From NCBI GenBank assembly GCA_937934135.1, contig CALHAW010000002.1, forward strand, positions 96,261-160,260: a stretch of DNA of 64,000 bases. The letters are read 5' to 3'. The stretch comes from an uncultured Alphaproteobacteria bacterium (GTDB lineage Bacteria; Pseudomonadota; Alphaproteobacteria; Micavibrionales; Micavibrionaceae). The translations under genes and the position numbers were made by a program. Shown here in pieces: positions 25,158 through 34,077 of this stretch (its first letter is position 1; every line of letters begins with the position of its first letter). The notes under the pieces were generated by a model. The model was not told the origin of the DNA. It saw nothing but the letters and a program-made list of their open reading frames with translations, and searched no databases.

Positions 25158-26240
25158 ATGACCAATTCAAAAAATATTAAAGATAGCAAACCAAAAGATG
25201 TTCTTGAAACACCCGAGGCCGTGAAAAAGGGAGAGGCCGCCCCACTGGTTGCTTCGACAGGGGGCGCGAAGAAATATAATTTTACTATCCCGCAGGATGA
25301 TTTTGATGATCTTTTACGCCGTTATTGCCGCAATTATACCTCCATGGCCAAAGAAGGGCGATTTGATAAAATTGTAGGGCGGGACGAAGAAATTGATCAG
25401 GTCATGTTAATCTTACTTCAACGCAACAGAAAAAATGCCTGTATGTTGGCTCCTGCAGGGGTTGGTAAAACCGCATTGGTCGCAGGATTGGCACAGGCCG
25501 TAGTGGCGGAACGCGTTCCGCCCTACCTTCGTAATGCCCAAGTGATTGAGCTGGATATGTCTGCCATGGCTGCAGGGACGAACAGCCCCGGTGAATTTCA
25601 AGCGCGCTTTATCCCAATCTGCAAGGGCATGGCGGAACGATATCACCATCCTGAATATCCGCGTTACATCATGTTTATTGATGAAATTCATACCATCATG
25701 CCAACCGTCACGGGGTCTGCCTATGCAGGACTATCCGAAGTGATGAAGCCTTATATGACTGTCGGGGATCTCCATATTTTGGGCGCGACAACATTGGACG
25801 AATTTCGTATGTATGTCGCGGTTGACCCTGCGCTGGATCGTCGCTTTCAAAAGGTTCACTTGCGGATGCCATCGGCCGATGAAACATTACAAATTCTTCA
25901 AGGGGTACGCCCCAGCTATGCCCGCCATCACCAATTAGAAATCCCAGATGATTGTTTAGAATTGGTTGTAAAATTGACGGAAGAACATATGCGTAAAAGA
26001 TCACAACCCGATAAATCAATTATCACCATGGACGCCGCCTGTGCATGGCATAATATGTTCCGTGGTGAAGACCGCACGCTTTCAAAAGATGCCATTTTTA
26101 TGATGGTCGCTAAAGAAACGGGGCTTCACCCGGGCGCGCTCTCCGAAGGGGCGGTTAATCGTGGTGAAGTCTTTGATCCAACCAAAAAAATGGTAAATAT
26201 TGGGTCAAAAAATTTCCAAGATATGGGAAAAGAAGACTAA
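25158..26240 (+). CDS. Single-domain AAA+ ATPase resembling the first ATPase domain of ClpA/ClpB
   Basis: At 360 residues it is less than half the size of a Clp unfoldase. After a polar leader of about 65 residues it enters the ClpA/B/C D1 pattern FDKIVGRDEEIDQVMLILLQR, with Walker A APAGVGKT (about 98-105), Walker B MFIDEIHT (about 172-179), the sensor segment LGATTLDEF and the arginine-finger segment ALDRRF (about 228). The small helical lid follows. There is no Clp N-domain, no middle domain, no second ATPase domain and no IGF/L-type ClpP loop that I can see. The C-terminal 50 residues are unlike Clp. Function unknown: it may be an adaptor, a stand-alone remodeller or a subunit of a hetero-hexamer. 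The stop overlaps the convergent nucleotidase gene. Confidence 0.8.
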   Translation: MTNSKNIKDSKPKDVLETPEAVKKGEAAPLVASTGGAKKYNFTIPQDDFDDLLRRYCRNYTSMAKEGRFDKIVGRDEEIDQVMLILLQRNRKNACMLAPAGVGKTALVAGLAQAVVAERVPPYLRNAQVIELDMSAMAAGTNSPGEFQARFIPICKGMAERYHHPEYPRYIMFIDEIHTIMPTVTGSAYAGLSEVMKPYMTVGDLHILGATTLDEFRMYVAVDPALDRRFQKVHLRMPSADETLQILQGVRPSYARHHQLEIPDDCLELVVKLTEEHMRKRSQPDKSIITMDAACAWHNMFRGEDRTLSKDAIFMMVAKETGLHPGALSEGAVNRGEVFDPTKKMVNIGSKNFQDMGKED

Positions 26241-26908
26241 ATTTTAAGAATTTGGGCGCAGTCAATCGCGGTTTCAAATTGTGCATGAACATGGTCTTCC
26301 AAATTATCTTGCACTTCATCGTAACAAATATGGGCGGTTTGCATGCCAATATCATGCGCAATTTTTAAATTCCGCGCCAAATCATCCACCATGATAATAT
26401 TTTTTGGCGGCACATTAAGCCTTTCAACCGCCAAGTTAAACCCTTTGGCACTGATTGATTTTGCCTCAAAATCGGCATCCTCCACCGCGATAATTTTATC
26501 GTCGGGAAATAAATCCTTCAGGCCAGCATGGGTTAACGCACGATATGCCCAGCCACGTGATGCATTGGTTAAAATGACTTGTGGTTTATCAAGCGCCAAT
26601 AAATGATCCCGTATCCCCGCAATCATATCAATATGAACCACATCAATCATGTCATGATAAGCGCCATGAACATCACGATAAGACATGCCATAATCTTTCA
26701 CGTAATAATGAATAGAATAACCATAAAGAGATTCAGATTTCTCGGCGAGGGCAAAGGCCTCTTCCTCACTCATATCTAACCCTATTTGTACCGCAAGCTT
26801 GGCCGCAGCTTCATTACAATGATGGCGAAAGGCAGAGGTAAAACGGTAAAGTGTGTTATCTAAATCCCAGATAATACCCTCTACTTGGCCGGGGTGAATG
26901 CTCCCCAA
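26237..26908 (-). CDS. HAD-family pyrimidine 5'-nucleotidase-like phosphatase (TTG start)
   Basis: The 223-residue HAD hydrolase has nucleophile motif IIWDLDNTLYRF (Asp near residue 15), motif II VILTNASRGWA and the acidic motif IMVDDLARNL. The pattern matches SDT1/PPM1-type pyrimidine 5'-nucleotidases, which dephosphorylate UMP, CMP or modified nucleotides. The start is a TTG that directly follows the TAA of the upstream SIMPL gene, with AGAGG 5 nt before it, so the two genes are coupled. No ATG exists close enough to keep the catalytic motif. Confidence 0.85.
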   Translation of the reverse strand: MGSIHPGQVEGIIWDLDNTLYRFTSAFRHHCNEAAAKLAVQIGLDMSEEEAFALAEKSESLYGYSIHYYVKDYGMSYRDVHGAYHDMIDVVHIDMIAGIRDHLLALDKPQVILTNASRGWAYRALTHAGLKDLFPDDKIIAVEDADFEAKSISAKGFNLAVERLNVPPKNIIMVDDLARNLKIAHDIGMQTAHICYDEVQDNLEDHVHAQFETAIDCAQILKI

Positions 26909-27652
26909 TTAATCCTCTAAATAAAAGCGGATGGTCGATACCACGCGGACTTTTTTATTGCGTTGCTGTGCTTGGGAAACGACATAGGTTTGGTCACGCG
27001 GTAAGATTTGAAAAATTCCCTGAGATGCGTGCTTGATATCACCTACTTCTGAACCTGAATTATCAGCAAATTGTCGTGCGGCTTCACGCGCATTGCGGGT
27101 TGCTTCGGCAATCATATCTGGCTTAATCTCATTTAACTTCGTAAATAAATAAGTCGGCGCGGTATTGGATGAAAATACCACTCCTTGCTTTATCAACGTG
27201 CCAATATTTTTTGCCGCTTTATCAACGGCATCAGTATTTTGGGTACGGACAAGATAGGATTGTGTGACGATATAACGATTATTCGTCCCGCCATTTTGGC
27301 GATAACTTTGCGCCAATAAATCCTGCACCTGCACTTGTTGAAGCTCAATTTCATTATCCGTCAATCCGTGTTTTTTTAAAAAAGATTGAATGGTTTGACC
27401 ATGTGCTTCCATCTTTTCCTGAAGCGTGTTTAAGTCGTTTCCTGTTTCTGTATATGCCATTGGCCAAATCGCTAAATCAGCTTCAACATTGCGTTCCGCA
27501 AGGCCCTTCATGGTCACTGTACGATCAAAGCTTTTGAAATTTTCAAGGCCATCGCGTACGGCCATGCCCGTATAAGCCAAGGAAAGCGATAAAATAAGAA
27601 CAGCAACCAGCGCCCCAATGCATTGCATTTTTGAACATTTATTTTCTGACAT
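26909..27652 (-). CDS. SIMPL-domain (DUF541, YggE-like) periplasmic protein
   Basis: The 247-residue protein begins with a membrane anchor or uncleaved signal (about 10-30, IGALVAVLILSLSLAYTGMAV) and continues with the SIMPL/YggE domain (VTMKGLAERNVEADLAIW onward). Such proteins are periplasmic, linked to oxidative stress or envelope signalling in some species, with unknown biochemistry. AAGGAG precedes the start codon. Its stop touches the TTG start of the nucleotidase gene. Confidence 0.85.
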   Translation of the reverse strand: MSENKCSKMQCIGALVAVLILSLSLAYTGMAVRDGLENFKSFDRTVTMKGLAERNVEADLAIWPMAYTETGNDLNTLQEKMEAHGQTIQSFLKKHGLTDNEIELQQVQVQDLLAQSYRQNGGTNNRYIVTQSYLVRTQNTDAVDKAAKNIGTLIKQGVVFSSNTAPTYLFTKLNEIKPDMIAEATRNAREAARQFADNSGSEVGDIKHASQGIFQILPRDQTYVVSQAQQRNKKVRVVSTIRFYLED

Positions 27653-27678
27653 CAGCGTTCTCCTTTTACTGTATGAAA

Positions 27679-28683
27679 TTATTTTACCGCTTTAAAAATT
27701 TTAAATCCATCTTGTTCTTGTATCTTTTCAATATGGCTAAAATATGCGCCAATTATTTTCTCATACGGTAAATGTGAATTGGCAACCATATAAAGCGTAC
27801 CATGAGATTTGAGGCTTTTTGCGGCATTATCAATAAATTTTTCACCAAGGTGATTATCAACTTTCTTCCCTTCATGAAAAGGCGGGTTCATAATGATCCA
27901 ATCTAATCCCTTTAAAGTAAATTTTGTTAAATCTTGCCAGTGATATTCAACATCAAACTGATTCAAATTCTCTTTGGCGCATTCCAACGCGTGATAATCT
28001 GCATCAATGGCGTATAATTGTTCAATATCAAGGTTTCTCTGCAAAACCTGCCGCGCCAGATATCCATACCCACAACCAAAATCCGCGCCACTGCCTTTTA
28101 ACGGATCTGTTAGGCTTTCAATTAATAAATAAGATCCTAAATCGATTTTATTCCAACCAAAAATACCGGGTTGAGTCGTATAAACCGCATCCCCCACACG
28201 CATTTCTTGGCGTGATCCATCTTCGATCGCGTTATAAATTTCGGCGGGATTTAATTCTTCCCTTACCGCGACCACAATGCGGCATTTGGATTTTGAAAGA
28301 CTCTGTACGTTTACACCAAAAGCTTTCATAGTTTTTTCCAGCGTTTTACCGCCGGCGTCATTCGCCGCAACACAAATTAAACACCCGCCTTTCTTTAATG
28401 CGCTTAAGCTCTTGGCAATTAAGGCCTTCGCAGATATTTTCTGCTTTGGAATTTCAAGGAAAATGACATCATAATGCTCTGGCGTGAGCGGTGCAACGCC
28501 GCGTCCTTTCGCATTCCTGCTCCATTTATCGGCTTGCGGTTTAAAACTGTTAAATAATTTTAAATCCTGAATATCGTCAAAGGCGGAATCATATTCACAT
28601 TCAATCGCCGCGCAAATGGCGTCTGGAAGAATGGGTGCCAGGATTTCTTTTTCAAAAGGATAAAATAAAAGGGTGTTTTTCAT
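27679..28683 (-). CDS. rsmC: RsmC/RlmG-type rRNA guanine-N2 methyltransferase
   Basis: The 334-residue protein has the two-part RsmC layout: a degenerate N-terminal methyltransferase domain and a C-terminal catalytic domain with the SAM motif ADFGCGYGYLARQ (about 200) and the catalytic NPPFHEGKK (about 265). RsmC methylates G1207 of 16S rRNA and RlmG methylates G1835 of 23S rRNA; the sequence alone does not separate them, so the symbol is tentative. It is first of the minus-strand set with the SIMPL and nucleotidase genes and diverges from the SulP gene. Confidence 0.8.
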   Translation of the reverse strand: MKNTLLFYPFEKEILAPILPDAICAAIECEYDSAFDDIQDLKLFNSFKPQADKWSRNAKGRGVAPLTPEHYDVIFLEIPKQKISAKALIAKSLSALKKGGCLICVAANDAGGKTLEKTMKAFGVNVQSLSKSKCRIVVAVREELNPAEIYNAIEDGSRQEMRVGDAVYTTQPGIFGWNKIDLGSYLLIESLTDPLKGSGADFGCGYGYLARQVLQRNLDIEQLYAIDADYHALECAKENLNQFDVEYHWQDLTKFTLKGLDWIIMNPPFHEGKKVDNHLGEKFIDNAAKSLKSHGTLYMVANSHLPYEKIIGAYFSHIEKIQEQDGFKIFKAVK

Positions 28684-28761
28684 AGTGAAACAACTATAAA
28701 CTATGTCCTGTCAGTTCGACATTCCTTTTCTTAATCTAACATCAAATAAAAAGTTTTTGCC

Positions 28762-30375
28762 ATGCTTCGCCTTGTACGCCGTTTTCATCTAACCACTAAT
28801 CCACGCGCCGATATTCTCTCTGGCTTGACTGTTGCGCTCGCCCTTGTGCCTGAAGCCATCGCCTTTGCATTTGTGGCAAAGCTTGACCCATTGGTGGGCT
28901 TATATGCAGCTTTTATCGTTGGCCTTATTACGTCTGTTTTTGGTGGGCGAAGCGGTATGATTTCTGGCGCAACCGGCGCAATGGCAGTCGTAATGGTTGG
29001 CATTGTAACGGTTTACGGGCCTGAATATCTTTTTGCCGCCGTTTTATTGGCGGGGCTTATCCAGATTTTATGTGGCATTTCACATATGGGGAAATTTATT
29101 CGCCTTGTGCCTTATCCTGTCATGTTAGGGTTCGTCAATGGCCTTGCGATTGTTATTTTCCTTGCGCAGTTGGGACAATTTAAAAAACAAATAGAGCCAA
29201 GCGCCCATACCGTTGAGGATGCAGGGCATCATAGCGCGATTGACGTGATTTTTAATGGAAATTGGTTACAAGGGACAAGCATGCAGCTTATGCTGGGTTT
29301 AACACTCCTAACCATGGCGCTTATTTGGCTCTTTCCCAAAATTCCAAAAATTGGCAAGGCTATTCCCGCAACATTGGTCTCTATTATGGTCGTCAGTGGG
29401 TTGGTGATTGGACTTGATCTAGATACAAAAACAGTAGGCGATATGGCCAGCATTGCAGGGGGCCTACCAACCTTCCATATCCCAATGGTGCCATTCACCC
29501 TTGAAACATTTATGATTATCCTTCCTGTTGCGGTCACGCTCGCGGCGATTGGCCTGATTGAGAGTTTACTGACGCTTACGCTGATTGATGAAATGACAGA
29601 GACGCGCGGACGAACATCCCAAGAATGTATCGGGCAGGGACTTGCCAATACAACCTGCGGGATCTTTGGTGCGATGGGTGGTTGCGCAATGATTGGGCAA
29701 TCTATGATTAATATTAAATCTGGCGGACGCGGAAGATTATCTGGTATTACCGCCGCGCTGGCTTTACTCGCCTTTATTCTTTTTGCCTCAACATGGATTG
29801 AAATGATCCCCCTCGCCGCACTAACGGGCCTTATGTTTATGGTGGTGATTGCGACCTTTGCCTGGGCATCTGTGCGTATTCTTAATAAAATCCCAAAAGA
29901 AGATGCATTTGTTATCCTCCTCGTCACCAGTGTGACTGTGGCCTATGATCTTGCGATTGCGGTGATTGTTGGGGTGATTGTCTCTGCGTTGGTATATGCA
30001 TGGAAATCTGCCAATAAAATGTGGGTTACGGTTTGGCACAATCAAGCCGATGGTAATAAAGTTTACAAAATACACGGCCCGCTTTTCTTTGGTTCTATCC
30101 AAAATTTCAAGGATGAAATTGATCCAAAAAATGATGAAGAAAATGATGTTGTTATTGATTTCAGTCATGCCCGCGTCTGGGATCATTCCGCGCTCGAAGC
30201 GATTGATGCAATGGCCATGAAATATCAAGAGGCAGGTAAAACCCTTCATCTTGTCCACCTAAGCCCTGATTGCGCACTTCTTCTAAAGAACGCCAAAGAC
30301 ATGGTAGAAGTAAACATGATCGAAGACCCGCATTACGGTGTTCTGGTTGATTATGCGAGTGAGATAAAACAATAA
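28762..30375 (+). CDS. SulP-family anion transporter with C-terminal STAS domain
   Basis: The 537-residue protein has 12-14 hydrophobic helices. The SulP signature near the N-terminus is ILSGLTVALALVPEAIAFAF, and the cytoplasmic STAS domain (about 420-530) carries VVIDFSHARVWDHSALEAID. Members move sulfate, bicarbonate or dicarboxylates with sodium or protons. The substrate is unknown here; the EAIAFAF form with a short STAS domain resembles the bicarbonate/anion branch. It converges with the reductase gene one base after its stop. Confidence 0.9.
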   Translation: MLRLVRRFHLTTNPRADILSGLTVALALVPEAIAFAFVAKLDPLVGLYAAFIVGLITSVFGGRSGMISGATGAMAVVMVGIVTVYGPEYLFAAVLLAGLIQILCGISHMGKFIRLVPYPVMLGFVNGLAIVIFLAQLGQFKKQIEPSAHTVEDAGHHSAIDVIFNGNWLQGTSMQLMLGLTLLTMALIWLFPKIPKIGKAIPATLVSIMVVSGLVIGLDLDTKTVGDMASIAGGLPTFHIPMVPFTLETFMIILPVAVTLAAIGLIESLLTLTLIDEMTETRGRTSQECIGQGLANTTCGIFGAMGGCAMIGQSMINIKSGGRGRLSGITAALALLAFILFASTWIEMIPLAALTGLMFMVVIATFAWASVRILNKIPKEDAFVILLVTSVTVAYDLAIAVIVGVIVSALVYAWKSANKMWVTVWHNQADGNKVYKIHGPLFFGSIQNFKDEIDPKNDEENDVVIDFSHARVWDHSALEAIDAMAMKYQEAGKTLHLVHLSPDCALLLKNAKDMVEVNMIEDPHYGVLVDYASEIKQ

Positions 30376-30376
30376 G

Positions 30377-30721
30377 TTACTTAAAGATAGTTTCGTAAAT
30401 CTCTTCTGAGAACCCTAAATGGATTTGTGTTTTATGCACCAATAAAGGGCGTTTAATAATGGACGGGTTTTCCATACCTACTTTAATTGCACCTATATCA
30501 TTCATATTATTTTTAATATCATCTGGTAATTGCCGCCATATCGTACCGCGACGGTTAAGAACCGTTTCCCAACCATGTGCCTGAAGGGCGGCCGTTAAAA
30601 CATCTTCTTCCGCCCCGTCTTTTTTATAATCATGAAAGACATAGTCAACGCCTTGCGTATCCAACCACTTAAATGCCTTCTTCATCGTGTCACAATTTTT
30701 AATACCATAGATTTTTGTCAT
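30377..30721 (-). CDS. ArsC-family reductase of the YffB/Spx type
   Basis: The 114-residue thioredoxin-fold protein has Cys10 in IYGIKNCDTMKKAF and no second CXXC cysteine. That single-cysteine form with KNCDT is the YffB pattern, thought to be a glutathione-dependent thiol reductase, rather than a true arsenate reductase or the Gram-positive Spx regulator. The segment KRPLLVHKTQIHLGF near the end is also typical. It lies 2 nt behind the upstream hypothetical gene and is likely co-transcribed. Confidence 0.88.
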   Translation of the reverse strand: MTKIYGIKNCDTMKKAFKWLDTQGVDYVFHDYKKDGAEEDVLTAALQAHGWETVLNRRGTIWRQLPDDIKNNMNDIGAIKVGMENPSIIKRPLLVHKTQIHLGFSEEIYETIFK

Positions 30722-30723
30722 GA

Positions 30724-31218
30724 TTAATTTACCAATAATTTTTCTAACATGTCGCGGCTTTGTTCTTCGCCATAATATTGTTTTATAAATAAATAACTTT
30801 GTTCAATTAGATCAAGCCTTTTGGGCCAGTCTTCTCCAAACCCAACGCGCAATGTCTCAGGCAGGTCTAATTTCATCACGCCTTCTTCCTTGCGAAAAGC
30901 TAAGATACTCATGCTTTGTGGTTTATTTTTTTGTGCAGCCCAAACATAACTATAGGGGGTCTGTATTTTCTTTTTAACATCATGAATATTAGAAGGGATT
31001 AAATGCGTTAAATCATGCTTATAAAGCCGGTCAAACACCATGTGCGATTGTGCCGTTAAATATTTTTTTGCCGCTTCCGGGGCTTTTTTCTGAGCTTGCT
31101 CAATAAATCTCTCAACCACCCCAATCTCTGTAGAGGCCGCGTAAATAGGGCTAATCAATAATAAATTACTCATTAAAATAGTAGTTAAAATAAGAAATAT
31201 TGTTTTTATCATCGGCAT
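30724..31218 (-). CDS. Hypothetical secreted protein
   Basis: I do not recognise this 164-residue protein. It has a clear signal peptide (MIKTIFLILTTILMSNLLLISPIYA, cut near AAS), and the mature part is basic and helical with several Lys/Tyr clusters (KKAPEAAKKYLTAQ, PYSYVWAAQKNK). It is probably periplasmic. The start could be the first ATG or the one six bases later (MIKT). Two nucleotides separate its stop from the start of the YffB-like gene. Confidence 0.7.
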   Translation of the reverse strand: MPMIKTIFLILTTILMSNLLLISPIYAASTEIGVVERFIEQAQKKAPEAAKKYLTAQSHMVFDRLYKHDLTHLIPSNIHDVKKKIQTPYSYVWAAQKNKPQSMSILAFRKEEGVMKLDLPETLRVGFGEDWPKRLDLIEQSYLFIKQYYGEEQSRDMLEKLLVN

Positions 31219-31238
31219 TTTAGAATCGTCTTAAATAA

Positions 31239-31328
31239 TGGCGGACAGAGCGGGATTCGAACCCGCGTAGGGGATGAACCCTAACACGCTTTCCAAGCGT
31301 GCGCCTTAAGCCACTCGGCCACCTGTCC
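31239..31328 (-). tRNA. tRNA-Ser (anticodon GGA), CCA encoded
   Basis: Read on the minus strand it begins GGACAGGTGGCCGAGTGG and closes with TCTGTCC, G73 and an encoded CCA. The acceptor stem is complete with one G-U pair. The anticodon stem CACGC/GCGTG encloses TTGGAAA, giving anticodon GGA for UCC/UCU codons. A long variable arm and the TTCGAAT T-loop confirm a class II serine tRNA. Without CCA it is 87 nt. Confidence 0.95.
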
Positions 31329-31506
31329 GCACTATATAAAGAACGAGGGCGCAGTTGCGTCCTTGGTCTATTCAACGAAGCGGACAATACCCAACCCACA
31401 AGTGAAACGCAAGCCTTACGCCCAGATATTATCTCTACAATTTCTTGGCACAAGGCTTATAAAACTGATATTCTGGTAAGGAATTAAACCAATTAAGGGG
31501 GTTTTC

Positions 31507-31947
31507 ATGTCTGGTGGTGGAAAGATTTTTCTATTTATCCTGCTCTTACCATTTTTGGCGGTGCTGGGTCATGATGTCTATTACAATTATTTCTCAGATG
31601 ATGACAAAATCAAGAAAGTCGAACGTCTACAGATTGACACCGAAGCCTTCGAGATAAGTGATTTAGGTTGGATTTGGAATAATTACAGCCCAAACACCAT
31701 GGAAATGAGCCGTGACAATATTGACCCCGCCATTTGGAAAGAAAAAATTGACCCTACTTTACAATATCCCGCAATAATGATCGCCATTATCCCATTTGGG
31801 ATTGGGTTAATCTTTTGTTTGATCGCACGAGTTTTAGGGGTGTGGCCTTTTGCCGATAAAATGAGCAGTTTTTCCAGAAAAGGAAAAGATGGCGATGCGG
31901 TCTATAACCACGCAAAATCCAAAGCGATTAAATATTCCCGTAAATAG
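31507..31947 (+). CDS. Hypothetical two-helix membrane protein
   Basis: The 146-residue protein is not recognised. It has one hydrophobic segment at the N-terminus (about 7-25, IFLFILLLPFLAVLGHDVYY) and a second at about 95-118 (AIMIAIIPFGIGLIFCLIA), with an acidic soluble part between them and a basic tail (SKAIKYSRK). Both ends probably face the cytoplasm. AAGGGGG upstream of the ATG is a plausible ribosome site. It converges with the hydrolase gene, 4 bp apart. Confidence 0.7.
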   Translation: MSGGGKIFLFILLLPFLAVLGHDVYYNYFSDDDKIKKVERLQIDTEAFEISDLGWIWNNYSPNTMEMSRDNIDPAIWKEKIDPTLQYPAIMIAIIPFGIGLIFCLIARVLGVWPFADKMSSFSRKGKDGDAVYNHAKSKAIKYSRK

Positions 31948-31951
31948 GGCG

Positions 31952-32725
31952 CTATTCACCCAATAAATCAAAAAGCGTACGGCTTAAAACAACCAGCTCT
32001 TCTGGCTTTGACAGCCGATGATCGGCTTCCTCAATATAAATTGTCTGTACGTCTTTACTGATAAGGGCATCTTTAATTTTCTCCGCCACTTGCCATGGTA
32101 CATCCGCATCTCTCTTACCCTGTATCAGGCGGATAGGCATATCGAGCATGATATCACCCGTTAACAAGCAATGGTCACGGCCTTCTTCGATAAGCTTACG
32201 CGTGATGATATAAGGCTCACCACTATAATCATTAGGGAGCGCAACGAAGCCTTGCTCCATCATTTCAGTTTTTTGGATGTCCGTCATGGCGTCTTCCATC
32301 CATGTGGTAAAATCAGGCGCCGCGGCAAGACCAATAATAGCCTGTACGTGTTTTGGTTTTTGTAGCGCTGTTAAGCGTAATCCCGCCAATAAAGACAACC
32401 ATCCCCCCATGGAGGACCCAACAAGCACGATTTGATCAGATTCTGCTGTGCAATGATCAATAATGCCTAATGTGTCTTGCAACCATTCCCCAATACAAGA
32501 TTCTTCAAACTTTCCTTCTGATTGACCATGTCCACGATAATCAAAGCGGACATAGGTCAGCCCCGCGGCAACACATTGTTCTTCCAAATACATCGCCTTC
32601 GTTCCGCCCATATCAGAGCAAAAACCGCCTAGAAAAAGAACCGTCGGCTTATGACTGTCCCCTACGGTCTTATGATAAGCGAGAGCAGGAAGTGCGTTTC
32701 TTTTTAAATATTCGGGCATGTCCAT
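31952..32725 (-). CDS. Alpha/beta hydrolase (ABHD10-like)
   Basis: The 257-residue protein has the oxyanion segment VLFLGGFCSDMGGTKA, the nucleophile elbow VLVGSSMGGWLSL (Ser near residue 109) and a C-terminal EADHRLSKPEEL with the likely catalytic His. An Asp in KRDADVPWQ completes the triad. The GGFxSDMxGTKA pattern and size match the ABHD10 group, whose known members are thioesterases or esterases. The physiological substrate is unknown. Confidence 0.85.
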   Translation of the reverse strand: MDMPEYLKRNALPALAYHKTVGDSHKPTVLFLGGFCSDMGGTKAMYLEEQCVAAGLTYVRFDYRGHGQSEGKFEESCIGEWLQDTLGIIDHCTAESDQIVLVGSSMGGWLSLLAGLRLTALQKPKHVQAIIGLAAAPDFTTWMEDAMTDIQKTEMMEQGFVALPNDYSGEPYIITRKLIEEGRDHCLLTGDIMLDMPIRLIQGKRDADVPWQVAEKIKDALISKDVQTIYIEEADHRLSKPEELVVLSRTLFDLLGE

Positions 32726-32804
32726 TTCTTTTCTTCTGTTCGTTTTTCTTATCTTTTATACTGATATATGCTAATTCTTTATAATCAATTTTCAAAGAAC
32801 TCTT

Positions 32805-34007
32805 ATGACACACTCCGCTTCACCCCCTGCACAAGCTGTTATCGCCCAAATCATACCTGAGCTTGGCCCCGGTGGCGCAGAACAAGGATGCATTGATATT
32901 GCAGGTGAAATTGTCCGCAGCGGATCAAAGGCGATTGTCATTTCCAATGGAGGGCCACGCATTCATGAATTAGCGCGCCTTGGGGCGATTCATATTGACT
33001 TACCCGTACACAGCAAAAACCCCATAACAATGTGGCGTAATATCGCACGCCTTAAAAAAGTTATTAAAGAACATAATATTGATATCATCCATGTCCGCAG
33101 CCGTGCGCCCGCGTGGTCGGCCATGTTAGCCTGTAGGGATAGTGAGGCGCGATATATGACAACCTGCCACGCTCCCTATAATTTTCACAATAAAACCAAA
33201 CAATTTTATAATTCTGCCATGACAAAGGGGGAGCGCGTGATTGCAATCTCTAATTACGTTGGTGATTATATTATGCGCAATTATAAAATTGATCCGCGCA
33301 ATATCCGGCTTATTCATCGCGGCATCCCACTTGAGAAATTCCACCCCACCCTTGTAAAACCAGGGCATCTAATACAAATGTCAGATCACTGGCGCCTACC
33401 TGATGGGTGTTTGGTCGTCATGATGCCCGGTCGTCTGACACGATGGAAAGGGCATGATGTCTTGATTGAGGCAATGGGTAAAATAAAGCGTGATGATGTC
33501 GTGTGTGTGTTAATTGGGTCTGATCAAGGGCGTGTAGAATACCGCAAAGAATTAGAAGAAAAGATCGAAATGCTTAATCTGGGTGGAAAAATCCGTATTA
33601 TTAATCATTGTGACGACATGCCTGCGGCCTATATGCTTTCAACCGTTGTGGTTTCTGCCTCGACTGATCCTGAAGGGTTTGGGCGTATCCCCGTTGAAGC
33701 GCAAGCCATGGGACGTCCCGTTGTCGCCACCGACCATGGCGGCGCACAAGAAACAATTTTACGCGGCCAAACAGGGTGGCTAGTACCGCCCAAGGATGCC
33801 GATGCTTTGGCACATGCAATAGAAGAAGCACTTAATCTTACAAACATACAGCGATCTAACCTTGCGACACGCGCGATGATGCACGTGGCGGAGAATTTCA
33901 GTAAAGAAAAAATGGCAGATGCAACATTGAATGTTTATGCCGAATTACTTCAAGAAAAATATAATATTCAATCTTACCGTGATGGCGCCGCGCAAGCGGC
34001 GGAATAA
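32805..34007 (+). CDS. Family 4 glycosyltransferase
   Basis: The 400-residue GT-B enzyme has the donor-entry start VIAQIIPELGPGGAEQG, an N-terminal acceptor domain and a C-terminal donor domain with MMPGRLTRWKGHDVLIEAM and the EX7E-type motif DPEGFGRIPVEAQAMGRPVVA. It probably transfers a sugar from a nucleotide donor onto lipopolysaccharide core or another envelope glycan. It stands alone here, upstream of gmk, with no other glycan genes beside it. Confidence 0.9.
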   Translation: MTHSASPPAQAVIAQIIPELGPGGAEQGCIDIAGEIVRSGSKAIVISNGGPRIHELARLGAIHIDLPVHSKNPITMWRNIARLKKVIKEHNIDIIHVRSRAPAWSAMLACRDSEARYMTTCHAPYNFHNKTKQFYNSAMTKGERVIAISNYVGDYIMRNYKIDPRNIRLIHRGIPLEKFHPTLVKPGHLIQMSDHWRLPDGCLVVMMPGRLTRWKGHDVLIEAMGKIKRDDVVCVLIGSDQGRVEYRKELEEKIEMLNLGGKIRIINHCDDMPAAYMLSTVVVSASTDPEGFGRIPVEAQAMGRPVVATDHGGAQETILRGQTGWLVPPKDADALAHAIEEALNLTNIQRSNLATRAMMHVAENFSKEKMADATLNVYAELLQEKYNIQSYRDGAAQAAE

Positions 34008-34077
34008 TTTTGGATTGTTACCGCTTCCTTTCACAACAAGGTTGGCGTAGCCGTAAAAGCCTTTTATAGTAATCCCC

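Noticed and set aside
29229-29927. 232-residue minus-strand ORF opposite the SulP gene
   Set aside because: It is antisense to a full-length transporter and shows only mirrored low-complexity Ile/Arg/Pro content.
31299-31487. 62-residue plus-strand ORF next to tRNA-Ser (and 31220-31453 on the minus strand)
   Set aside because: Both run through the tRNA gene and its flank; no ribosome site or homology.
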